A stretch of 64,000 bases of DNA from Methanothermobacter sp. CaT2 (lineage in GTDB: Archaea; Methanobacteriota; Methanobacteria; Methanobacteriales; Methanothermobacteraceae), in NCBI RefSeq assembly GCF_000828575.1, contig NZ_AP011952.1, positions 837,065-901,064 on the forward strand, in the 5' to 3' direction. The notes beneath the pieces are model-generated. The model had not been told where the DNA came from. It ran no database searches and saw only the letters and a list, made by a program, of their open reading frames with translations. The translations under genes were made by a program, and so were the position numbers. Shown one piece after another: positions 1-8,629 of the stretch; position 1 is the first letter of the stretch; the number at the start of each line of letters is the position of its first letter.

Positions 1-107
1 TCAGATCAGATGCAACAGTTCTCCCCACCTGTGAGGCCATAAAGAGGTACAATGAGGAGCGGAGTGCCGGTAGGAGGGTTGCGGCCATAATACATGTGAC
101 CTGCTAA
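1..107 (+). CDS. C-terminal end of an unidentified protein (partial)
   Basis: An open frame enters from the left edge (frame starting at base 3) and ends with TAA at 105-107, giving 34 residues that finish with AAIIHVTC. It converges on the metalloprotease gene, and the two stop codons overlap. The visible part is too short for me to assign a family. It is called coding because the frame is open from the window edge and has coding-like composition; that is weak evidence. Confidence 0.5.
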   Translation, partial: RSDATVLPTCEAIKRYNEERSAGRRVAAIIHVTC

Positions 108-670
108 TCGACAAGGCCCTCCATGTAAAGCCGGGCCCAGTAGTACCTCAGCATCCTCCTCCTTTCGGTGCAGTCCGGCATCTCAGATTCAAGGATACCC
201 CAGAACCTGGGGCTGTGATTCATCTCCCGGAGGTGGACCAGTTCATGGAGCACCACGTACTCCACCATCCTGTCCGGGAGATGGGAGAGGAGGGTGTTGA
301 AGCTCAGATTGCCCCTGGAGCTGCAGCTACCCCAGCGGGACCTCATCCTCCTGAAACGGACCCTCCCATATTCGACGCCCAGGACATCAGAGTAATGGTC
401 CAGGAACCCGCTGACCAGTGATCTCAGCTCCTTATCCCGCCGGTACTCCAGTTCCAGATCAGATGCCCTCTCAAGCATCTCATGGAACTCATGGATCTTC
501 CTCTGGATCCAGTCACTCCTGGATGACAGAACCTCCATGGGGTCCCCGGTGAAATCTGCGGGGAGTATCAGACGCAGGCTGTCGAATCTCAGCTCAATCC
601 TCGGGTTCTTAACCCTCCTGTATATGACCTCACATCTAACCTCCAGGTCCCCGGCCATGAATCTGTCCAT
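104..670 (-). CDS. YgjP-like (DUF45/WLM) zinc metalloprotease
   Basis: A 188-residue protein of the YgjP/DUF45 metallopeptidase family. The zinc motif is HELVH (His142, Glu143, His146 from this start) with a third likely ligand His152 in MNHSPRFW. The upstream RSRWGSC segment is also typical of the family. The ATG at 670 lies 4 bases after the hsdR stop, with GAGGT upstream; an in-frame ATG at 691 would overlap hsdR by 17 bases. It is the last gene of the hsdMSR operon. Family members are often encoded beside type I restriction systems, but their role is not established. I infer a regulatory or housekeeping protease acting with HsdR. Confidence 0.85.
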   Translation of the reverse strand: MDRFMAGDLEVRCEVIYRRVKNPRIELRFDSLRLILPADFTGDPMEVLSSRSDWIQRKIHEFHEMLERASDLELEYRRDKELRSLVSGFLDHYSDVLGVEYGRVRFRRMRSRWGSCSSRGNLSFNTLLSHLPDRMVEYVVLHELVHLREMNHSPRFWGILESEMPDCTERRRMLRYYWARLYMEGLVD

Positions 671-674
671 TTTA

Positions 675-3600
675 TCACTGATACCTCTCAAATATTTTCA
701 TAAGATCTTCCTGTGCTTCATCGGCGATCTGCCTTCTTTTGGGCGCATCCTTCGGGAGGTTCCTCAGGAGGAAAACCCTTATGATTCTCATAACATTCCT
801 CTTAACGCTCTCCTGGGACGTCCATCCAGGGAATATGTTCCCATCAACCTCCTCTGTAAGGGCAACAGCATATTCCTTCAGTTTATCCTCTGGTATACCT
901 CTGCCCCTGAGGGTCATCAGGACCGCGAACTCCTTCTCGTCAAGACCGAGCTCCTTCATTCTGCGCTCCTCCTTCCAGATCTCTCTTATGATGGCAGCGC
1001 CCTCCCTGTAGAGTTCCTCGTAGTCCATGGTTTTCTCCCTCCACTGTTCCAGGAGGCGTTCAACCTTTTCAGCCACCGATTCATAGATGGGGTTCCTTGT
1101 GCCATCCCTGAGGACATATGAGTTGAGTGTGTAGACTGTTAAGGCAGCCTTATCCCTTATATCCCTGACCTTCCTGAGGTTTTCAAAGTAATCGGAGTCA
1201 AATTCTATTACCGGGAGTTTACTTTCTATTTCCCTGAACTCTGTGGTCCTGTGGATGTATTTGAGGGTTTTCTGGTAATACCTTTCAGTTTCGGCTTCAA
1301 CTGATGGTTTCCTTGATACGACCCTCTGATAGTATGTGTAGATGGCCGTGAGCCACCTGTAATCCTTGAGGCCATGCCTTATGAAGGGCTGGTCAGAGAG
1401 CAGCTCGAATAGCCTTCTGAGTTCACGGTAATTCTCTGTGAATTTCTTTTCGAGTTCTTCATCAGAGGTTATGAGTTCAACCGCGTCGGAGAGGACCTCA
1501 ATATCCATCCCCTCCCATTCAAGGTCGCTGAAGATCCTGAGGGTCTCCCTGAGTAGCTCCTCGTATTCCCTCTTCATGGATTCCATATCATATACTGCGC
1601 CCTCATACTCCTCCTTACTGTAGAGTTCAAATGCGCGCCTCAGTTCCGCCCCCATGACTCCAATGTAATCTATTATGAGGCCTGCCTCCTTGACGTCCCT
1701 GTAGGGTCTGTTTGTTCTTGCAACTGCCTGCAGCAGTCTGTGTTCCTTCAGTGGCTTGTCGAGGTACATGGTCTGGAGTATGGGTGCGTCGAATCCTGTG
1801 AGGAGCATATCCGTCACTATGAGTATCCGGGGGTTCCTATCAGGGTCCCTGAACCTTTCCAGTACCAGGTTTTTAATCTCATGGTGGCTCCTGCCATGGT
1901 ATTTATCCATGAGTTCCTCCTCATAGGCCCTTATTATCTCCTCGTCCCGTGGAGTGTAGGTCATTACGATCTCAGAGTACTCTGGTGGGAGGTGCCTGTC
2001 GAGTTCCCTCTTGTAGAGGACGCATGCCCTTCTGCTTGGAGCCACAACCATGGCCTTGAATCTTCCATCAATGTTCTCTTTGAAGTGTTTCGCGATGTCC
2101 TCTGCTATTATCTCTATCCTGCGAGGGTTCTCGAGGATGGTTTTTATGGTGTCCAGTTTCCTTTTAACAGATTCCTCAACGTCCTTCCTTATGGATTCTG
2201 GCAGTTCCTCGAATTCCACGCCGATGAATGCCTCCAGGTGTTTCCTGTCAAGGTGGACGTCACCTGCGAGTCTCGGCTGATAGGTTATCTTCACGGTGAA
2301 GCCGTCCCTTATGGAGTCTGTTATGAAGTACTGGTGGATGTATTTCTCTTCGGGGGGGTATGCGAACCTATCATAGGTGTCGCGTTCCCTCTTTGATATG
2401 GGTGTTCCTGTGAAGCCGAAGAAGAACGCTGATCTCAGCATGTCCTTCATCTGGGCTGCCAGGAGGCCATACTGACTCCTGTGGGCCTCATCAATGAAGA
2501 CTATGACGTTCTTCCTGTCCATTATGGTTTCTCCTCCATGTTCCCTGAGTTCGGCTGTTATATCATCAAGTTTGTCTGTGAATTTCTGTATGAGTGTTAT
2601 GAAGAGGCCCCTCTTTCCCCGGTAGTCATCGCTGGCTATTGTTCTCTTTAATTCTGCTATGGATTCTATTCTCTCAGGCTGGTGGATTTCCAGTGCCGCG
2701 AGTTCTGCGTATAACTGTTCCTCAAGTTCTCTGCGGTCCACTATGAAGAATACTGTTGGGTTCTCCAGTTCCTTCATCCTGTAGAGTTTACTGGCCGCGA
2801 ATATCATTGTCAGGGTTTTGCCTGATCCCTGCCAGTGCCATATAAGGCCCCTGTTCCTTTTATCTTCTCCCCTGATGTTCCTCAGGACCCTTTCAACTAT
2901 CCTCTCAGCTGCATGGTACTGCATGTGCCTTGCTATTACCTTGGTTGTTGATCCGAATTCTGTCCTTATGTAGATGTAGTTCCTGATGAAGTCGAGCACC
3001 CGTTCTGGTCTGAGGAGTGGGAGTATATCTGCGGCAGGGAGTCCTGTATGGTGCTCATGGTCCTGTTTTCTGGATTGTGGAGGGAGTTTACCATCCGTCT
3101 CATTCCACTCGAAGGTGGGGACCTCATCAAGCCAGGGAACTACCGGGAAGTACCTTGCAAAGTCTTCAGCAGCGACACCCATCTGTACGTATTTGTAGAG
3201 TTCCGGTACTGTCTTCTCATAGTCCTTTATCTGCCGGTAGGCGTCCGCCCATGTCTCTGACATCCCCACGGGGTTTTTGAGTTCTATGTTCACGAGGGGG
3301 ATGCCGTTGATGAAGAGCATTATGTCTGTCCTTATGGTCTGGTCACCGCGACGGAATACGACCTGCCTTGATGCTGTGAATGAGTTGTGGCCCGGGGTAT
3401 CGTGGTCAAGGATTTTGACCTTCCTGGGTTCCCCTGTTGTGGCAGATTTTATGTAAACGCCATTTTTAAGGTATTCAAGTATCGATTTGCATCCCTCAAT
3501 GCTTGCTGCTTTACCCCGGAGCTCCTGGATGACCTGCTGTATATCATCATCCTCTATATACTGGTTGATCCTTCTTATGGAGTCTATCAGCTCAGATTCT

Positions 3601-3716
3601 ATGAGGGGGTTTTCAGGGTCATCCCTCCCAAGTTCGGCGGCCGGTATATCATTCCAGCCCATTCCCCTCAGTTCCTTCATGAAGTAGTCTTCAAGGGCCT
3701 CCTCATTTAATTTCAT
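675..3716 (-). CDS. hsdR: Type I restriction enzyme, R subunit
   Basis: This 1013-residue subunit translocates DNA and cuts it when the target is unmethylated. The N-terminal nuclease domain shows the PD-(D/E)xK pattern (Asp131, Glu145 and Lys147 in NIELKNP). The SF2 helicase motor follows: Walker A QGSGKT (296-301), DEAH (409-412), GFTGTP, and motif VI ARTNRPY. Length and domain order are normal and no frame disruption is seen. The start is ATG after GGGGGGAT, and that site overlaps the hsdS stop, so translation is probably coupled. It acts in a complex with HsdM and HsdS. Confidence 0.96.
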   Translation of the reverse strand: MKLNEEALEDYFMKELRGMGWNDIPAAELGRDDPENPLIESELIDSIRRINQYIEDDDIQQVIQELRGKAASIEGCKSILEYLKNGVYIKSATTGEPRKVKILDHDTPGHNSFTASRQVVFRRGDQTIRTDIMLFINGIPLVNIELKNPVGMSETWADAYRQIKDYEKTVPELYKYVQMGVAAEDFARYFPVVPWLDEVPTFEWNETDGKLPPQSRKQDHEHHTGLPAADILPLLRPERVLDFIRNYIYIRTEFGSTTKVIARHMQYHAAERIVERVLRNIRGEDKRNRGLIWHWQGSGKTLTMIFAASKLYRMKELENPTVFFIVDRRELEEQLYAELAALEIHQPERIESIAELKRTIASDDYRGKRGLFITLIQKFTDKLDDITAELREHGGETIMDRKNVIVFIDEAHRSQYGLLAAQMKDMLRSAFFFGFTGTPISKRERDTYDRFAYPPEEKYIHQYFITDSIRDGFTVKITYQPRLAGDVHLDRKHLEAFIGVEFEELPESIRKDVEESVKRKLDTIKTILENPRRIEIIAEDIAKHFKENIDGRFKAMVVAPSRRACVLYKRELDRHLPPEYSEIVMTYTPRDEEIIRAYEEELMDKYHGRSHHEIKNLVLERFRDPDRNPRILIVTDMLLTGFDAPILQTMYLDKPLKEHRLLQAVARTNRPYRDVKEAGLIIDYIGVMGAELRRAFELYSKEEYEGAVYDMESMKREYEELLRETLRIFSDLEWEGMDIEVLSDAVELITSDEELEKKFTENYRELRRLFELLSDQPFIRHGLKDYRWLTAIYTYYQRVVSRKPSVEAETERYYQKTLKYIHRTTEFREIESKLPVIEFDSDYFENLRKVRDIRDKAALTVYTLNSYVLRDGTRNPIYESVAEKVERLLEQWREKTMDYEELYREGAAIIREIWKEERRMKELGLDEKEFAVLMTLRGRGIPEDKLKEYAVALTEEVDGNIFPGWTSQESVKRNVMRIIRVFLLRNLPKDAPKRRQIADEAQEDLMKIFERYQ

Positions 3717-3728
3717 GTTCTATCCCCC

Positions 3729-4928
3729 CTATGATGTTATTCTGACCCTCCTTTTACCTGTCAGGAGGTCGTTCATGAGCCCCCTCTTTATGTTTTCAAG
3801 TTTAACCTTCCTCTCCGTGAGGAGCTCGAGCCTTCTGTCCACATCCTGGAGTATCTCTGAAATCCTTTTCTGCTCCTCAAGAGGAGGGAGGGGAATTTTT
3901 ATTTTCCTCATTATTCCCTGGTTTAACTTCTTTCTTGTGGATCCAACGACATAATGAGTTAAATCTAAATAAATAAGAATATGGAGTAAAAATCTATTAG
4001 TTATCTTAGAAGGTAACGCTTCGATAACATGTGCATGATTATTAACCCAAAACTTACCATTCATTATATATGCAGAGCTCCCAAAGGATGAATAATCACC
4101 TCCATCCTCAGCTAAAAGTACAAATTCCCCATTAAAAATATAATCATTGATATAATCAATTATGCCGTTCGCTCCACAATATGGATAATCACCTTTCATC
4201 TTAATTCTTTCTTTTTCACTAAGAGGTATTCTTTTATTATCATGAATCTCAACAACATCCTCCAAGTTAACAACATCCCAATCCACAGGAATCCTGCCAA
4301 CATGAGAATCCTTGAATTCCGTGTGGTTGATGCCCTCCATCAGAAGCCTCTGCATGAGACCCCTCTTAAGTTTCTCTGTAACCCCTATCTCCTTATTAAC
4401 CTTCTCTATCGCACCATCAACATCCTGGAGTATCTCTGAAATCCTTTTCTGCTCCTCAAGAGGAGGAAGAGCCATCCTAAATTTACTAATTGCTTTCCAC
4501 GATGTCCTTGGATGGTTAGTTCCTGAAGTCGTAGATACTGCTCTTTGAATAAATTGATTTGTATGAATAAAATAGATAAGAAATTCAGGAATTATCCTAT
4601 CGGAGGGTGTTAAGACTATTAAATCCGTTGAACAAATTCCATTTATATCCGCTAATACTGCTTTATCGAGATACGGTCTCAGTTTACCATATAAAATATC
4701 TCCAGTGTAAAATCTGTACTTTGTACTGCGGATACCTTCATCAGACACATATTCACAAAGTTTAGTTTCTCCAGATCTTATATGTTCTAACCCAACAAAA
4801 TTATTTTTACCTTCCCCCGCGGGTTGAATGGACTCTCTTCTCTGATCCACAACCTCACCCAAACTGACAACATCCCAATCCACAGGAATCCTGCCAACAG
4901 GAGAATCCTTGAATTCCACAGTATTCAC
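3729..4928 (-). CDS. hsdS: Type I restriction-modification specificity subunit S
   Basis: This 399-residue subunit recognises the bipartite DNA target for HsdM and HsdR. It is built as two repeats, each with a leader containing GRIPVDWDVV, a target recognition domain, and a conserved spacer with LPPLEEQKRISEILQDVD. Both recognition domains (about 3890-4240 and 4480-4830) are clearly richer in A+T than the conserved parts and the neighbouring genes, as expected for exchanged modules. The GTG start overlaps the hsdM stop (GTGA). The repeated leaders and spacers are nearly identical at DNA level, so recombination could swap the domains. Confidence 0.95.
   Translation of the reverse strand: MNTVEFKDSPVGRIPVDWDVVSLGEVVDQRRESIQPAGEGKNNFVGLEHIRSGETKLCEYVSDEGIRSTKYRFYTGDILYGKLRPYLDKAVLADINGICSTDLIVLTPSDRIIPEFLIYFIHTNQFIQRAVSTTSGTNHPRTSWKAISKFRMALPPLEEQKRISEILQDVDGAIEKVNKEIGVTEKLKRGLMQRLLMEGINHTEFKDSHVGRIPVDWDVVNLEDVVEIHDNKRIPLSEKERIKMKGDYPYCGANGIIDYINDYIFNGEFVLLAEDGGDYSSFGSSAYIMNGKFWVNNHAHVIEALPSKITNRFLLHILIYLDLTHYVVGSTRKKLNQGIMRKIKIPLPPLEEQKRISEILQDVDRRLELLTERKVKLENIKRGLMNDLLTGKRRVRITS
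4254..4319. repeat. hsdS leader repeat, copy 2 (copy 1 at about 4860-4920)
   Basis: About 60 bp encoding the leader of the second recognition domain (EFKDS-VGRIPVDWDVV) are almost identical to about 4860-4920, which encodes the leader of the first. Only scattered bases differ. The copies are direct and in the same reading frame inside hsdS, so recombination between them would delete or exchange a whole recognition domain. Confidence 0.85.
4419..4472. repeat. hsdS spacer repeat, copy 1 (copy 2 at about 3841-3893)
   Basis: About 50 bp encoding the conserved spacer LPPLEEQKRISEILQDVD at the end of recognition domain 1 recur almost exactly at about 3841-3893 at the end of domain 2. Together with the leader repeats they bracket each AT-rich recognition domain. 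Confidence 0.85.
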
Positions 4929-6697
4929 ATTTTCACCCCCATATACCCAAGTTCATCCAGGTAACCCCTTATCCTCTCATCAACTTCGGCGAGTTCCTCC
5001 TCGATCTCGGAGAGGCGCATCCACTCACCTGCCACATCAATATCCTCGAGCTCCTCCTCAGGGAATGCGTAGAGCGGCACGTTCAGATTATAATCATTCT
5101 CACGGATCTCATCAAGGTCGACAACCCTTGAGAATCCATCATCACCCTGGAACTCCCTGTAGGCCTCAAGTATCCTCTCAATGTTCCCGTCAGATAGGAT
5201 GTTCAGCTTCCTGACCTCAGGGTGCTTCTCATACTCCTCACCTGCATTGATGAAGAGGACCTTACCCCTCCTTTCCTCATCCTTATCCTTGTTGAGGATT
5301 ATTATTGCCCCCGGGGCACCTGTATTGTAGAATAATTTTTCAGGGAGAAGTATAACCGCCTCTATGAGGTCGTCCTCCAGTACAGCTGACCTTATACTCT
5401 TCTCACGGCCACCCCGGAAGAGGCAACCATTATCTATAACCACACCTATCCTCCCGTCATCCTTGGCAGAGGCTATCATGTGCTGTATCCATGCCCAGTC
5501 AGCGGACTGCTTGTTCACAAATCCGTACCTGAATCTCTCCCTCCAGTAATCTCCCTTCTTGAGGGTGTCCTCACCGTAACCATCCTGGTTCCATGGTGGG
5601 TTGGCTATCACTACGTCGAACCTCATGATCCCGTCTGATTCCTTGAATTTGGGGTAGAGGAGTGTGTCACCATGGGCTATGTGGTGGTCCTTTATGTCAT
5701 GTATGTACATGTTCATTGATCCTAAGGCCATTGTCTTCCTGTTGACCTCCTGTCCGTAGAGGAAGAGCCTTTCGGCCTCACCATAGGTCTCCTTAACGTA
5801 CTTGTGGGATATTATGAGCATGCCATTGGACGCTGATGCCGGGTCGTAGACGCTTTCGCCGGGTTTTGGGTCGAGTATCTCGACCAGTAGCCTTATAACC
5901 TCCCTGGGTGTGTAGACCTCGCCCTCCTTGGCCTTGGTTGGGGCGAAGTATCTCAGTATCCATTCATAGGCGTCTCCAAGGATGTCGGGGTCAACGTTTG
6001 TGAGTTTCTTCTCACTGAATAGTTCAACGAGCTGCCTGAGTATCTCCCGGTTCTCCTGGCTCTGTGTGAACTCCACGAAGTCAAAGGCGTCCACCACGTC
6101 CTTGAAGGCGGGGTTGAGTTCTGCGAGGTTCTTGAGGGCCCCTGCAAATTTTATGGGCAGGTTCTCAACGTCCTTCCTTATGTTGTCCCAGAGGTACTCC
6201 TCCTTTATGTCAAGGTCATGGTATGCACTGTTACGTGCCTCAAGCCTCGCCTCCTCCTCACTGAGGCCATACTCCTTTATGGCATCCTCATATGCCTTCT
6301 GGTATTCCATCATCCACTTGTCACTCATCTGTTTCATGAACAGGAGGACCAGGATGAACTTGTAGTCGACCCTTGTCCTTATGAGGTCTGCTGCCCCCTT
6401 GAGTATCCTCTCTATGTCTGCACGGCCAAGTTTATCGTCCTTGAGGGTGAGGTAATCCTGTATGATCTCTGATTTGGGTCTGAGCATGTAGATCCTTCTT
6501 CTCTCATCATCGGGATCCTTTCTTGTCTCTATCCATCCCTTCTTCCTCATCTCGGATATTGCAGCTGAAAGGGACTTTTCATCAATTAGATGTTCCTTTC
6601 CAAGTATTTCAAGGGCCTCGGTGCTCCTGAATTCCCGGTCCTCAAATTTATCCCAGAGGAGGTCATATTTTTCTTCAAGCCATTTTGGTAGTTTCAT
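4925..6697 (-). CDS. hsdM: Type I DNA methyltransferase, M subunit
   Basis: A 590-residue N6-adenine methyltransferase subunit that partners HsdS. A winged-helix-like N-terminal segment (about 1-80) precedes the helical HsdM domain and the methylase core. The catalytic motif NPPW is at 366-369. The SAM-binding motif I reads DPASASNGM (285-293), where DPxCGSGG is usual, so this is a variant. The ATG at 6697 is chosen because AGGTGAT lies a few bases upstream; a longer frame to 6775 runs into the promoter region. It is the first gene of the operon hsdM-hsdS-hsdR-protease. Confidence 0.95.
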   Translation of the reverse strand: MKLPKWLEEKYDLLWDKFEDREFRSTEALEILGKEHLIDEKSLSAAISEMRKKGWIETRKDPDDERRRIYMLRPKSEIIQDYLTLKDDKLGRADIERILKGAADLIRTRVDYKFILVLLFMKQMSDKWMMEYQKAYEDAIKEYGLSEEEARLEARNSAYHDLDIKEEYLWDNIRKDVENLPIKFAGALKNLAELNPAFKDVVDAFDFVEFTQSQENREILRQLVELFSEKKLTNVDPDILGDAYEWILRYFAPTKAKEGEVYTPREVIRLLVEILDPKPGESVYDPASASNGMLIISHKYVKETYGEAERLFLYGQEVNRKTMALGSMNMYIHDIKDHHIAHGDTLLYPKFKESDGIMRFDVVIANPPWNQDGYGEDTLKKGDYWRERFRYGFVNKQSADWAWIQHMIASAKDDGRIGVVIDNGCLFRGGREKSIRSAVLEDDLIEAVILLPEKLFYNTGAPGAIIILNKDKDEERRGKVLFINAGEEYEKHPEVRKLNILSDGNIERILEAYREFQGDDGFSRVVDLDEIRENDYNLNVPLYAFPEEELEDIDVAGEWMRLSEIEEELAEVDERIRGYLDELGYMGVKM

Positions 6698-6750
6698 ATT
6701 ATCACCTTCAGTTAAGGTGGCAGTCCTGCCTGCAATGATCCCGGTCCAGA

Positions 6751-6783
6751 TTATACAAGCTAATTGACTTACCACTTGTATAA
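6751..6783. promoter_or_regulatory. Inverted repeat in the hsdM/ppcA divergent promoter region
   Basis: TTATACAAG at 6751-6759 and CTTGTATAA at 6775-6783 form a perfect 9-base inverted repeat with a 15-base spacer. It lies between the divergent hsdM and ppcA starts, next to AT-rich TATA-like sequence at about 6781-6805 usable on either strand. It sits where the start region of hsdM transcription is expected, so an operator is a reasonable inference. No regulator is encoded beside it. Confidence 0.45.
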
Positions 6784-6927
6784 TTTATACCTTTTAATAT
6801 AAATATCTTTGTGCGGTATGGCGCTGTAAACCCATTACATAGCATGTCATTTCAAGGTCCAGGTTCATTATCCTCATCATCATCCTTATATTCCAGTCCA
6901 CAGAAATATCACCCCGGAGTGTTAAAC

Positions 6928-8379
6928 ATGAAGGTTCCAAGATGCATGAGTACACAGCATCCAGACAACGTTAACCCGCCGTTCTTTGCAGAAGAACCTG
7001 AACTGGGTGGTGAAGACGAGATAAGGGAGGCATACTACGTCTTCTCACACCTGGGATGTGACGAACAGATGTGGGACTGCGAGGGCAAGGAAGTGGACAA
7101 CTACGTTGTAAAGAAACTCCTCACAAAGTACCAGGCCTTCTTCAGGGACCATGTCCTGGGTGAGGATCTGAGGCTCACCCTCAGGGTGCCCAACCCCACA
7201 GTTGAGAGGGCCGAGGCAAAGATACTCCTTGAGACCCTTGAGAGCATACCCAGATCCTATGACACCGCAAGCCTCTTCTACGGGATGGACGCAGCCCCGG
7301 TCTTCGAGGTCATCCTACCCATGACCTCATCAAGCAGCTGCCTCAACCGGATCCACAGCTACTACCTGGACTTTGTGAAGGGTAAGGAGAGGCTGCAGCT
7401 CGCAGATGGTGTGACCGTCAAGGAGTGGATAGGTGAATTCCGGCCCGACGAGATCAACGTTATCCCCCTCTTCGAGGACCATGAGGGGATGCTGAACGCC
7501 GCCAAGATCACAGGCGAGTACCTTGATGGTAAGGATATCCAGGAGCAGAGGGTCTTCCTTGCAAGGTCAGACCCCGCCATGAACTACGGTATGATATCAG
7601 CCACACTCCTCAACAGGATAGCCCTCTCAGACTTCCGGGACCTTGAGGAAGAGTCAGGAGTTAAACTCTACCCCATAATAGGTATGGGCTCAGCTCCCTT
7701 CAGGGGTAACCTCCGCCCCGATAATGTGGAGGACGTTACCTGGGAGTACCGTGGCGCCTACACCTTCACTGTCCAGTCATCCTTCAAGTACGACCATGAA
7801 CCATCAGATGTCATCAGGGGCATAAAGAAACTCAGGTCTGTTAAACCGGGCAGGGCAGCTGAAATCGAGCGTGAAAGTGTCCTGGAGATAATTTCAGCCT
7901 ACTGCAGGGAGTACAGGAGGCAGGTCATGGACCTCGTGGACATCATAAACAGGGTTGCGAGGTACGTGCCCGGCAGGAGGAAGAGGAAGCTCCACATCGG
8001 ACTCTTCGGATACTCCAGGAGCATGGGAAACGTTTCACTCCCAAGGGCAATAACCTTCACAGCGGCCCTCTACTCGCTGGGGGTTCCCCCGGAGCTGCTC
8101 GGGTTCAACGCGCTATCATCAGGTGACCTTGAATTCATTGAGGAGGTCTACCCGGGTCTTGGAAGGGACCTCCATGACGCTGCAAGGTACGCCAACCCTG
8201 AATCACCATTCCTCAGCCCTGAGGTTAAATCATCCTTTGAGGAGTACCTTGAACCTGAGTATGATGAGGGACACATGAAGACCACAGAGGAGATCATAAG
8301 GGCCCTCAGAATCAACAGGACAGCCAACCTCCAGGAGCTCATCCTTGAGGCTGCAAGCCAGAGGAAGTTCCTCGGCTGA
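6928..8379 (+). CDS. ppcA: Phosphoenolpyruvate carboxylase, archaeal type
   Basis: This 483-residue enzyme carboxylates phosphoenolpyruvate to oxaloacetate, feeding the incomplete reductive citric acid pathway of methanogens. The N-terminus CMSTQHPDNVNPPFF and the segments GMGSAPFRGNLRP and FGYSRSMGNVSLPRAI mark the short archaeal PEPC family (about half the length of the bacterial enzyme). The ATG at 6928 is chosen for GGAGTG 6 bases upstream. An open frame continues back to 6811, but its serine-rich sequence does not look like protein. A T6 run shortly after the stop (about 8391) may end transcription. Confidence 0.95.
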   Translation: MKVPRCMSTQHPDNVNPPFFAEEPELGGEDEIREAYYVFSHLGCDEQMWDCEGKEVDNYVVKKLLTKYQAFFRDHVLGEDLRLTLRVPNPTVERAEAKILLETLESIPRSYDTASLFYGMDAAPVFEVILPMTSSSSCLNRIHSYYLDFVKGKERLQLADGVTVKEWIGEFRPDEINVIPLFEDHEGMLNAAKITGEYLDGKDIQEQRVFLARSDPAMNYGMISATLLNRIALSDFRDLEEESGVKLYPIIGMGSAPFRGNLRPDNVEDVTWEYRGAYTFTVQSSFKYDHEPSDVIRGIKKLRSVKPGRAAEIERESVLEIISAYCREYRRQVMDLVDIINRVARYVPGRRKRKLHIGLFGYSRSMGNVSLPRAITFTAALYSLGVPPELLGFNALSSGDLEFIEEVYPGLGRDLHDAARYANPESPFLSPEVKSSFEEYLEPEYDEGHMKTTEEIIRALRINRTANLQELILEAASQRKFLG

Positions 8380-8437
8380 AACCCTCCACCATTTTTTGTG
8401 CTGAGCAGAGAGCTGCCCCCCATAAACTATTTTTTCA

Positions 8438-8590
8438 ATTCTGAAAGCATCCATACACATCCACTGTAAGACCACCCGGCCTTCCCACGGGTTCTGGCAT
8501 CAGTCTACCCACTGTTCCTGACGGACCCGCTGATATAGAATTCTGGCATCACCATCCCCACCCTTCCTTACTGACCTGTTGATACATTAA
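8438..8590. repeat. Imperfect tandem repeat, about 49 bp unit
   Basis: Two degenerate copies begin with TTCTGGCATCA at 8492 and 8541, a period of 49 bases, and share further blocks to the end of the unit. A more diverged possible third copy starts near 8438. The array fills the spacer between ppcA and the heliorhodopsin gene, and its right end merges into the likely promoter (a TACATTAAAATAG-type box near 8583-8592). Confidence 0.6.
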
Positions 8591-8629
8591 AATAGCTTCA
8601 CTGACATAACAATAATGTGGGGGTGTTTT

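Noticed and set aside
3841-4920. Repeats in hsdS considered as a CRISPR array
   Set aside because: There are only two copies of each repeat, they are coding, and they flank large protein domains.
6811-6927. Upstream extension of PEP carboxylase
   Set aside because: The residues are serine-rich and lie over the promoter region; the ATG at 6928 has a proper ribosome site and the family N-terminus.
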